64,000 bases of DNA from Hymenobacter swuensis DY53 (lineage in GTDB: Bacteria; Bacteroidota; Bacteroidia; Cytophagales; Hymenobacteraceae): NCBI RefSeq assembly GCF_000576555.1, contig NZ_CP007145.1, positions 4,362,501-4,426,500 of the forward strand. Reading direction: 5' to 3'. The notes below the pieces were generated by a model. It was not told the origin of the DNA. It made no database searches and worked only from the letters and a program-made list of their open reading frames with translations. Position 1 is the stretch's first letter, and each line of letters opens with the position of its first letter. Below, in pieces: positions 1 to 7,345 of this stretch. The position numbers were made by a program, and so were the translations under genes.

Positions 1-2
1 CA

Positions 3-758
3 GGGGCCAGCCGGCAGGTAGCCGGGCAGGTGACGGTACGGCTGGCCTTCGACTGGCGTAACTCGGAAGGTCAGACAATTACGCTGACTGAATACCGGGG
101 TGGGGCGCGGTACCTGCGGCCCCTCACCAACCGGGCAGTGGTGGAGCCGACGTTGCGGCAGGCGTTGCTGAGCGGCTTTACGTATTTCAACCAATGGCTC
201 ACGCAGGCCCTGCCGCACGATGTACGTCTGGCCTCGGCTGTGCAACCGGTTTTTCGGTATGAAACCCGCCAAACGGAGCCCGATACACTGTTCTACGACC
301 CGGCCCGGCCGCTCACCTGGAATGATTTTACGGGTCAGCCGCGCCCGAAAGGCCGGTACGCGGCGGCCGTGTTTCCGGGGTTTGCCTACCAGGGCCGCCC
401 GCAGGTAGTAAACGGCGTGGTAGCGTTGGATGTCCGCCTGAAAATATTCGTGGTACGCAGCTCTTCCTGGGTAGCGCCCGGGCAGCAGAACCCCATCAAC
501 CTCAACCACGAGCAGCGCCACTTCGATATCGTGCGGCTGGTGGCCGAGCGGTTCCGGCGCAAGGCCACGCCCGACAGCCTCACGGTGCGGGATTACCAGA
601 GCATTCTGGGCTGGCAGTACCTGAAATCCTTCACCGAAATGAACCACCTGCAGGACCAATACGACCAGGAAACGCAGGGTGGCCTCAACCTGACGGCCCA
701 GGACCGTTGGAACCGCCGCATCGATGCGGAACTGCGGGGCTATGGCATCATGCCGTGA
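3..758 (+). CDS. DUF922-like putative secreted zinc protease (5' end cut by window edge)
   Basis: The frame is open from base 3, so the true start and any signal peptide lie outside the window; the first internal start codon is a GTG at 30. The C-terminal half holds FYDPARPLTWNDFTG followed by HEQRHFDI. This combination, a tryptophan-aspartate-phenylalanine segment and then an HExxHFDI zinc-type motif, is the pattern of DUF922 proteins, which are predicted metal-dependent proteases. The activity is inferred from the motif only. It converges on the esterase gene downstream, and a strong hairpin separates them. What lies upstream cannot be seen. Confidence 0.7.
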   Translation, partial: GASRQVAGQVTVRLAFDWRNSEGQTITLTEYRGGARYLRPLTNRAVVEPTLRQALLSGFTYFNQWLTQALPHDVRLASAVQPVFRYETRQTEPDTLFYDPARPLTWNDFTGQPRPKGRYAAAVFPGFAYQGRPQVVNGVVALDVRLKIFVVRSSSWVAPGQQNPINLNHEQRHFDIVRLVAERFRRKATPDSLTVRDYQSILGWQYLKSFTEMNHLQDQYDQETQGGLNLTAQDRWNRRIDAELRGYGIMP

Positions 759-780
759 TGCGGGGCTGGTCTGCAAGGCA

Positions 781-815
781 AAAAGCCTCCGGTGTATAAT
801 ACACCGGAGGCTTTT
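781..815. terminator. bidirectional intrinsic terminator
   Basis: There is a perfect 15-bp inverted repeat with a five-base loop. The stem starts AAAAGCCTCC and ends in TTTT, so it has a U-tract on either strand. It lies between two convergent genes and can serve both. Confidence 0.9.
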
Positions 816-862
816 CAGATACATGTAGGGTAGACGGATAGGAACACCTTAATAGTATAGCA

Positions 863-2185
863 TTACAGTGGCGTAGCAGCCGTAGTGGTGCGCACAAACA
901 GCATGGCGTCGTAGGCTTCGGAGAGCTTGAAGGGAAAGTAAGCATCCTTGCCGCTGTCGGGACTGTACCCTACCAGGCGGTGGCCCCGGCGCACATCCTG
1001 CGCCTGCAGCTGGCTGGTGTTCAAATAAAATACCGGGGGCGTGAGAGCCTGCAGGCTGGCCTCCCAGGAACCCGCCACGGGCGCTTCGAGGGGATAAGAA
1101 GCCATGGGGCTGACGGAGGAGATAAAGCGGTGCTTGGTAGCAGCTACTGTACCCGTGGCCGTGGTGGTGCCCAGCACAAAGTACTGGCCGGGAAACATTC
1201 GCTCCAGAAACTTGCCGGTGCCGCCGCCGTTGTTGTCGCCGGGTACGGCCAGGCGGCGCGATACGTGCGCATCATGCGCCCACACAATGACTTTGCTGCC
1301 TTTATCCCGCACCAGAAACCGGGTCATTTCGGCCATCAGACTGTCGCGCGAAGACTCCTGCTTGTTTACCTTAGGCTGGTAGAACGTATCGAAGTAGTGG
1401 TGCAGGTTCTTGAGGGCGCCGGCCACTACCGGGCGCTGCCGCTGCGTCAGCTTCAGGTTGGCCAGGGCCTTTTCCAGCTTCTCGGTGGCTTCGTAGCCGG
1501 CCCAGCCGTTGGCTAGCATCTCGGGGCGCTTGAACGGGATGCTCCGGTCGTTGAGGTCAACCCACACCTTATCCTGGTACTGGGTACGCTGCACCAGCTG
1601 CTCAGTAAGGGCCTTTACCTCGGGCGTAGCGGTGGTCAGCTGTTCGCGCAGCACCTCGGCGGCCGTGGTGCCAAACATGCCGTCGATACCGGTCAGCTCC
1701 AGTTTGCGCAGGTGGGACGTATTGTAGGTGTGCATCCAGTTCAGCATTTCCTCCGTTTCACGGTTTTGCCAGATGCTGAGCAGGTGCTTTTTCATCAGCG
1801 GCTTCAGGTCGTCGATGGTGGCGGAGTGCATGGCTTGGTTGAGGCGGTAACAGTCGGCGTACGTGTTTTCAAGCGCCACCTGGTTGAACCCCTCATCTTC
1901 CATCAGGATGCGCGTGAGCCAGAAGCGCAGCTTGTAAAACTCGGCCGAGCCGTGGGTGCCTTCGCCCAGGGCTACTACTTTTTTGCCGCGCATTTGCTTG
2001 ATGAGCGGCTGCACCGCCTGACGGAACAGGAAGTAGCTCTGGGTATTCACGGCATTCACTACTGAGGCGTCGAGGGTGATGCGGGCAGTGTCGGAAGCGG
2101 CGGCCGGAGCAGTCTGGGCCGAGGCAGCGGCAACAGGAGCAGTGAGCAGCGTGGCGGCTAGCAGGGAGCGGAAGAGGGTTTTCAT
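863..2185 (-). CDS. erythromycin esterase family protein, secreted
   Basis: This 440-residue protein starts with a clear signal peptide (MKTLFRSLLAATLLTAPVAA, then ASAQ). The mature part carries GEGTHGSAEFYKLRFW and ENTYADCYRLN near residues 73-115 and WAHDAHVSRR near 305-315, which match the conserved glutamate and histidine blocks of the erythromycin esterase superfamily (PF05139). Family members include macrolide esterases but also many chromosomal proteins of unknown substrate. The signal peptide and chromosomal setting give no reason to call it a resistance gene. It is monocistronic, ends at the shared terminator and faces away from the histidine kinase gene. Confidence 0.85.
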   Translation of the reverse strand: MKTLFRSLLAATLLTAPVAAASAQTAPAAASDTARITLDASVVNAVNTQSYFLFRQAVQPLIKQMRGKKVVALGEGTHGSAEFYKLRFWLTRILMEDEGFNQVALENTYADCYRLNQAMHSATIDDLKPLMKKHLLSIWQNRETEEMLNWMHTYNTSHLRKLELTGIDGMFGTTAAEVLREQLTTATPEVKALTEQLVQRTQYQDKVWVDLNDRSIPFKRPEMLANGWAGYEATEKLEKALANLKLTQRQRPVVAGALKNLHHYFDTFYQPKVNKQESSRDSLMAEMTRFLVRDKGSKVIVWAHDAHVSRRLAVPGDNNGGGTGKFLERMFPGQYFVLGTTTATGTVAATKHRFISSVSPMASYPLEAPVAGSWEASLQALTPPVFYLNTSQLQAQDVRRGHRLVGYSPDSGKDAYFPFKLSEAYDAMLFVRTTTAATPL

Positions 2186-2413
2186 AACGAGGAACAGGAA
2201 AGGTGTCGGGGGAGAAAGGCCAGCCGTTCAGCGACTGGCAACGACACAAAGGAATAGCCCCCGGCAGGCGAAAAGAAGCTTTATTAGACCAGAGCGGGCC
2301 GCGAGGCGACGAAGCAAGGCGGCCGGATTTTTGGTCGAAAAAAACACCCCCATTAGTCGAAAACCGGGGGCCGGCATGCGGCAGGCGGCAGGAAAAACCA
2401 CCAACTTGGCCCC

Positions 2414-3523
2414 ATGCAAACGCCCTCCCCCACTCTGCTCCCCGACCGGCCCAGCCGTTTCCCGCTCGTGTTTGAGGGGCTGGCGTGGGTACTGTACGTG
2501 GGCATGTACAAGTACAATGGGTTCATGGAGGCCGTTGCCCAACGGCCTACTGACCGCGCCAACTTTCCTTATCCGCAGCTCATGCTGTTTGCCGTGGCGG
2601 CCACGCTCTACATCTTTCCCTACTACCGGGGGCTGGTGCCGGCCCTGCTGCGCCGGCGGCGCTACCTGCTGCTGGGTGTGGGGTCGGTGGGGTACCTGTG
2701 GTGGGGCATCAAGCTGAACATGCTGCTGGCTCACGGCGCCTTTCAGCACGTAGCCAGCCCGCCGCTGCTGGCGGAGTACTACCACGCGGGCTACGCAACG
2801 GCCGTTGGTCAGCTGCTTACCCGGACTCAACCGTACCTCAGCCTGCTGTTCACCGATTTGCTCACGTTCAGCTGCGTGGCTTTTATGCGCGTGGCCTTCG
2901 AGCACGAATACCGCCGCCGCCACCTGGAAAAAGACCACCTGGCCCTGCAAATGGAGCAGTTGAAAGCCCAGTTGCAGCCGCACTTTCTCTTCAACACGCT
3001 CAACAGCATTTACGGCCTGAGTCTGACCGGCTCCCCCGAGACGCCGCGCTTTATTCTGCTGCTCTCGGAACTGATGCGCTACGTGCTGTATGACAGCGGC
3101 AAGGCCCGGATTGCGTTGCCCGAGGAGGTGTCGTTTCTGGAGAATTACTTCGAGCTGGAGCAGCGAAAATATGCCGGAGCGCGGGTGGAGTTTCGGGCAG
3201 TGGGTGCCCCGGAGGCTGCCGCTATGCAGGTACCACCGCTGCTGCTACTGCCGCTGGTAGAAAACAGCTTCAAGCACGGCCGCCACCATTTCTCCGATGA
3301 TGCTACCGTGGAGGCAACGCTGACGACTACGCCCGGCCGTCTGCACTTTCTCATCGAAAATGATATGCTGCCTGAAGCTCCGGCCGCCTCGCCCAAACGC
3401 AGCGGCGGCATTGGCCTCCGGAACATCCGCCAGCGCCTCAACCTCTACTACCCGAATGCCCACGAGCTACACCTGACCGAACAGAACGGCCGCTACCGCG
3501 CCGAGCTGACGCTGCGGGTGTAG
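2414..3523 (+). CDS. LytS-type sensor histidine kinase (His_kinase family)
   Basis: The N-terminal half (about residues 15-155) contains several hydrophobic stretches, probably four membrane helices with no recognisable sensor domain. It is followed by EKDHLALQMEQLKAQLQPHFLFNTLN, whose PHFLFNTLN is the His_kinase (PF06580) signature; the phospho-acceptor would be His190. The ATPase part has LPLVENSFKHG (N box) and GGIGLRNIRQRL (G box). Kinases of this class pair with LytTR response regulators, and one follows 44 bases downstream. Start is the ATG at 2414. The signal sensed is unknown. Confidence 0.93.
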   Translation: MQTPSPTLLPDRPSRFPLVFEGLAWVLYVGMYKYNGFMEAVAQRPTDRANFPYPQLMLFAVAATLYIFPYYRGLVPALLRRRRYLLLGVGSVGYLWWGIKLNMLLAHGAFQHVASPPLLAEYYHAGYATAVGQLLTRTQPYLSLLFTDLLTFSCVAFMRVAFEHEYRRRHLEKDHLALQMEQLKAQLQPHFLFNTLNSIYGLSLTGSPETPRFILLLSELMRYVLYDSGKARIALPEEVSFLENYFELEQRKYAGARVEFRAVGAPEAAAMQVPPLLLLPLVENSFKHGRHHFSDDATVEATLTTTPGRLHFLIENDMLPEAPAASPKRSGGIGLRNIRQRLNLYYPNAHELHLTEQNGRYRAELTLRV

Positions 3524-3567
3524 TCATCAATGCTTGCCTCCTTATTCATTACCCACTGTTCATTGCT

Positions 3568-4272
3568 ATGACCACTACCTCTGCCCCCGTTCGTTGCCTT
3601 ATTGTGGATGATGAGCCGCTTGCTCATCAGGTGCTCACGCAGTTCATCGGCCAGACGCCGGGCCTCACGCTCACGGGCAAGTGCCGCAACGCCATGGAGG
3701 CCTACGAGCACCTGGCACAGCACCCCGTAGACCTGCTGTTTCTGGATATTGAGATGCCGCTGGTGACGGGCCTGAACTTCCTCAAGAGTCTCACGCATCC
3801 GCCCAAAACCGTGCTGACCACCGCCTACCGCGAGTATGCCTACGAGGGCTACGAGCTGGACGTGCTGGACTATCTGCTCAAGCCTTTCAGCTACGAGCGG
3901 TTTATGAAAGCCGTGGCCCGCCTGCCCGCCACCCAGCCCGTGCCGCCTGCCGATGCTACTACCGAGAAATACCTGCTGGTAAAAGAGCGCCAAGGCTTGC
4001 TGAAAGTCCCGCACCGCGACATAGTGTACGTGGAGGGCTGCAAGGACTACGTGAAAATCACAACGGCTACCAAAACCTATCTGCTGCACCAGACCATGAA
4101 GGATATGGTGGAAGTGCTGGGCGCGGCTTTTCTGCGGGTACACCGCTCGTTTATCGTGGCGGCGGCCCACATCCGGATGCTGCAGCCCGATAACGTGCTG
4201 CTGCTGGATAACACGCTCATTCCCATCGGCAACTCCTACCGCAGTGAGCTGCTGGCCTATTTCCGGAAATAA
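3568..4272 (+). CDS. LytTR-family response regulator
   Basis: Residues 1-125 form a receiver domain with the acidic pair in LIVDDEP, the phospho-acceptor Asp60 in LLFLDIEMP and the conserved lysine in LLKPFSYERF. Residues 135-234 form a LytTR DNA-binding domain (KYLLVKERQGLLKV, VYVEGCKDYVKI, RVHRSFIV). It should be phosphorylated by the kinase encoded just upstream and act as a transcription regulator. The pair and the following hydrolase gene lie head to tail with short gaps (44 and 49 bases) and may be one transcript. Regulated genes cannot be told from the sequence. Confidence 0.95.
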   Translation: MTTTSAPVRCLIVDDEPLAHQVLTQFIGQTPGLTLTGKCRNAMEAYEHLAQHPVDLLFLDIEMPLVTGLNFLKSLTHPPKTVLTTAYREYAYEGYELDVLDYLLKPFSYERFMKAVARLPATQPVPPADATTEKYLLVKERQGLLKVPHRDIVYVEGCKDYVKITTATKTYLLHQTMKDMVEVLGAAFLRVHRSFIVAAAHIRMLQPDNVLLLDNTLIPIGNSYRSELLAYFRK

Positions 4273-4321
4273 CTTCTTTTGCTGCTGCTATTTTTCTCTG
4301 TCCTCCTTATTCCCTCGCTGT

Positions 4322-5659
4322 ATGTTCCGCAAATCCCTTTCCCTGCTTGTGCTGCCGCTGCTATGGGCCGGCACTTCCCTGGCCCAAACGGCCCCCACTG
4401 CCTTCAATCAGCCCCGGCTCGACAGCCTGCTCACGGCCCTGGATGCCAACCACAAGCTGGCCGGCACCTTTCAGCTCACCCAGAATGGCAAGGTAGTGTA
4501 CCGCCGCGCTATCGGGCAGGAGCAGCCGGGCGTACCGGCTACCACGGCCACGCGCTACCGCATTGGCAGCGTGACCAAGCTGTTCACGGCTACCCTAATC
4601 ATGCAACTGGTGGAAGAAGGCAAGCTGAAGCTGGACGCGCCCATTGCTACCTGGTTTCCGACGCTACCCAACGCCGGCAAAATCACCGTGGATCAGCTGC
4701 TGCACCACCGCAGCGGTCTGGGCGATTTTACGCGGGACCCGGCTTACGGGCAGTTCATGAGCCAGACCAAAACCCAGGCAGAGCTGCTGGCCATCATCCA
4801 AGCGCGGCCCGTGGATTTCGAGCCGGGCGCGAAGTATGATTACAACAATTCCAACTATCTGGTGCTGGGCTATCTGGTAGAAAAGCTCACGAAACAACCT
4901 TACGCCCAGGCGCTGCAAAAGCGCATTACGGGTAAGCTAGGCCTGAAAGAAACGTACTACGGCGGCCGCCTCGACGCCCGGAAGCACGAAGCGGCTTCGT
5001 TCAACTGGGATGGCAAAACCTGGAGCATCCAGCCGGAAACCGACATGAGTGTGCCCGGTGGCGCGGGTGCCATCACCTCCACTCCGACCGACCTGACGCG
5101 CTTCATAGAGGGCCTGTTTGCGGGCAAGCTGGTGAAGCCGGCTACCCTGCTACAGATGCAGACCATGCAGGACAACTACGGCGCGGGCCTCATGCCCATT
5201 CCGTTCAGCGACAAACAGGGCTATGGCCATTTCGGCGTCATTGATGGGTACCGCTCGGCCCTCACGTACTTCCCTACCGATAAGCTGACCGTGGCGTATT
5301 GCGGCAACGGCATCAGCAGCGGCTATACGGTCAATGACCTGATGCTTGGCGCTCTGGCCATCTACTTCAATAAACCCTACCGGCTGCCCAACTTCAATGC
5401 GCCCACGCTTACGGAAGCCGAGCTGAGCACCTACTTTGGCACGTACGCCAGTACCCAGATGCCGCTCAAAATCACCGTTACGGCTTCGGGTACCACGCTT
5501 ATGGCGCAGGCCACGGGCCAGAGTGCTTTCCCGCTCACGCCGGTTTCCAAAACGCAGTTCACCTACGCCGCCGCCGGCCTCACCATGGATTTCGACCCGA
5601 CGGCGCACACCTTCACGCTACACCAGGGAGCCAACAATATCCTGTTCACCCGCGAGTAA
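4322..5659 (+). CDS. beta-lactamase-family serine hydrolase, secreted
   Basis: I chose the ATG at 4322, which opens a signal peptide (MFRKSLSLLVLPLLWAGTSL, cut after AQ); the frame is open upstream but gives a cysteine-rich nonsense leader. The 445-residue protein has the class C/penicillin-binding fold motifs SVTK (Ser83 and Lys86), YNN near 174-176 and a late HFG motif in GHFGVIDGYRS. The C-terminal 80 residues form an extra domain seen in many Bacteroidota members (DUF3471-like). Such proteins are D-Ala peptidases or esterases of periplasmic substrates. True beta-lactamase activity is not implied. Confidence 0.9.
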   Translation: MFRKSLSLLVLPLLWAGTSLAQTAPTAFNQPRLDSLLTALDANHKLAGTFQLTQNGKVVYRRAIGQEQPGVPATTATRYRIGSVTKLFTATLIMQLVEEGKLKLDAPIATWFPTLPNAGKITVDQLLHHRSGLGDFTRDPAYGQFMSQTKTQAELLAIIQARPVDFEPGAKYDYNNSNYLVLGYLVEKLTKQPYAQALQKRITGKLGLKETYYGGRLDARKHEAASFNWDGKTWSIQPETDMSVPGGAGAITSTPTDLTRFIEGLFAGKLVKPATLLQMQTMQDNYGAGLMPIPFSDKQGYGHFGVIDGYRSALTYFPTDKLTVAYCGNGISSGYTVNDLMLGALAIYFNKPYRLPNFNAPTLTEAELSTYFGTYASTQMPLKITVTASGTTLMAQATGQSAFPLTPVSKTQFTYAAAGLTMDFDPTAHTFTLHQGANNILFTRE

Positions 5660-5680
5660 CGCCTGACTACATCGTACGCC

Positions 5681-5720
5681 AAACGGCCCCCGCCCGGAAA
5701 ATTCCGAACGGGGGCCGTTT
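5681..5720. terminator. bidirectional intrinsic terminator
   Basis: A 12-bp perfect stem (AAACGGCCCCCG and its complement) encloses a loop with a second small inverted repeat, CCGGAAAATTCCG. It is followed by a T run and lies between the convergent serine hydrolase and lipoprotein genes. Confidence 0.85.
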
Positions 5721-5743
5721 TGTGCGGGGCGGGTGCCGGCAGG

Positions 5744-6397
5744 TTAGTTCTTCACTTTCACCTGTCCGTCGTCGGCGTCGCGCTTTACTTTGGTGCCGTT
5801 TCTATACTCCACTTTCGTGTCGCCATCCTTGTCGACTTTCACGGTTTTGCCGTTGGAATACACGATTTTGGTTTCGCCATTGGCCTTTTTATCGTACTTC
5901 ACGATGCTGGGGCCGCTACGACGGGCGGGCGTGGTGGTTTCGCGGGTCGTAACTACTGTGGTGGTGTACGGCGTGCCCTCGTAGTAGCTGCCCCGGTTGG
6001 AGGCGTAGGTGTTGTACTGCGGCTCCGTTACGTAGGTTTTTACCTGCTGATCGGTTTCATCGTTCACCTGGCGTAGGGCGGCGTAGCGGCCGGTGGTATC
6101 GGTAGTGTAGCGGGTATTTACCTCATTGAGGCGGCGGCCCCGGGTGTAGTAGGTGTTGGTCACCTGCGTTACTACCACGGTATCCGTCAGCTTCAGGTCG
6201 TCGGCAATGCGGGAGGCCAGGCGGTCGGCTTCGGTGCGGTAAGCCGCCGTATCGGTGGTCATGGCCCCGTCATTCACTACCACGGCCGTGTCGGCCGAGG
6301 GCGTAGTGGCCGCGTCCACGGCGGCGGGTTTGTCCTGGTTGCAGGAAGCTACCGCCAGCGTGGCGGCAGCCGAAAGGAAAAGCAGAGACTTATTCAT
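5744..6397 (-). CDS. lipoprotein of unknown function with charged C-terminal repeats
   Basis: Translation most likely starts at the ATG at 6397, giving MNKSLLFLSAAATLAVASC with a lipobox cysteine; the longer reading adds seven residues that do not improve the signal. The mature protein (about 198 residues) is threonine, aspartate and arginine rich. Its last 60 residues consist of short strands of alternating polarity (KYDKKANGETKIVY, KVDKDGDTKVEYRNG, KVKRDADDGQVKVKN), like YD/RHS-type or antitoxin-like strand repeats. I recognise no named family. It is alone in its transcription unit. Confidence 0.75.
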   Translation of the reverse strand: MNKSLLFLSAAATLAVASCNQDKPAAVDAATTPSADTAVVVNDGAMTTDTAAYRTEADRLASRIADDLKLTDTVVVTQVTNTYYTRGRRLNEVNTRYTTDTTGRYAALRQVNDETDQQVKTYVTEPQYNTYASNRGSYYEGTPYTTTVVTTRETTTPARRSGPSIVKYDKKANGETKIVYSNGKTVKVDKDGDTKVEYRNGTKVKRDADDGQVKVKN

Positions 6398-6592
6398 GTA
6401 AGGGGAAGTAAATGACAAGCAGCCGCCCAGATATAGAGCCGCCGCTATAGTTGGGGCTGATACGGTGGGGCTTGAACACGGGTTGCGGCCCGTCTGCAGA
6501 AAAAGCCACCCCGCCGGGCAACGGTTCGGGCCGGTTGGCCATCTACCTCACTATCAGCCGATGCTCCATCTTCCACGCTTTTCCCTGATCAG

Positions 6593-7258
6593 ATGAAAAC
6601 GAACTTTTTCCTCGCCTCTCTCGCCGCCACAGCTTTGCTCAGCGGCGCTACCACCCTGACCGCCGCCGCCCAGCAAACCCGCTCCGTGAGCGGCTTCGAG
6701 CAGGTGAAAGCCAGCGGCGCCATTGATGTGGTGCTCACCCAGGGCAGCGCCACCAGCGTGAAGGTGGATGCCGATTCCGACGTATTGGCCAGCGTGAAAA
6801 CCGAGGTGCAGGGCAATACCCTGGTGCTATTCCGCGAGCAGGGCCTGCTGTCGATGCTGTCCAACAAGAAAGTCACCGTGTACATCACCTGCCCCCGACT
6901 CACGGCCATCACGGTCAGCGGGGCGTCCGACGTTAAAAGCACCACGCCCTTTATCGCCGACAGTTTCACCATTCAGGCCAGCGGGGCTTCCGACGTGACG
7001 CTGAACCTGAACGTAAAAATCCTCACCGCCTCAGCCTCCGGGGCCAGCGACCTGCGCCTGACCGGCCGCGCCGACCGCCAGAAAATCCACCTCAGCGGCA
7101 GCAGCGACTACAAAGGCTACGACCTGCAAAGCCGTTCCGCCGACGTACACGCCAGCGGCGCTTCCGATGCCTACGTAGCCGTAGCGGAGGAGCTGCAAAG
7201 CCACACCTCCGGCTCCAGCGACGTGCATTATCGGGGCAAGCCCCGCGTAAACCGCTAA
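6593..7258 (+). CDS. head GIN domain protein (DUF2807), secreted
   Basis: A signal peptide ends near TLTAAAQQ. The rest is one DUF2807 putative auto-transporter adhesin (head GIN) domain, opening with GFEQVKASGAIDVVLTQG and FREQGLL. It contains six turns of the form SGASD or SGSSD spaced 18-22 residues apart (VSGASDV, ASGASDV, ASGASDL, LSGSSDY, ASGASDA, TSGSSDV), as expected for a right-handed beta-helix with a Gly-Ala/Ser-Ser-Asp corner. Its function in Bacteroidota is unknown; cell-surface or periplasmic location is inferred. It ends just before a very long hairpin. Confidence 0.9.
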   Translation: MKTNFFLASLAATALLSGATTLTAAAQQTRSVSGFEQVKASGAIDVVLTQGSATSVKVDADSDVLASVKTEVQGNTLVLFREQGLLSMLSNKKVTVYITCPRLTAITVSGASDVKSTTPFIADSFTIQASGASDVTLNLNVKILTASASGASDLRLTGRADRQKIHLSGSSDYKGYDLQSRSADVHASGASDAYVAVAEELQSHTSGSSDVHYRGKPRVNR

Positions 7259-7272
7259 AACCGGCCACTCAA

Positions 7273-7340
7273 TCAACCCCACCCTACCAAAACGGCCCCG
7301 CAACACAGGTTGCGGGGCCGTTTTGGTAGGGTGGGGTTGA
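7273..7340. terminator. very long perfect hairpin, bidirectional terminator
   Basis: Two 32-base arms (7273-7304 and 7309-7340) are exact reverse complements around the loop ACAG. The centre holds AACGGCCCCGCAAC followed later by the TTTT run, which is a normal terminator core. The arms continue outward for 14 more base pairs than needed. It separates the convergent GIN-domain and pectinesterase genes. Confidence 0.9.
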
Positions 7341-7345
7341 TAATA

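Noticed and set aside
863..2185. Macrolide resistance gene
   Set aside because: The product is an erythromycin-esterase homologue, but it is an exported chromosomal protein with no mobile element near it, and the family is mostly of unknown substrate.
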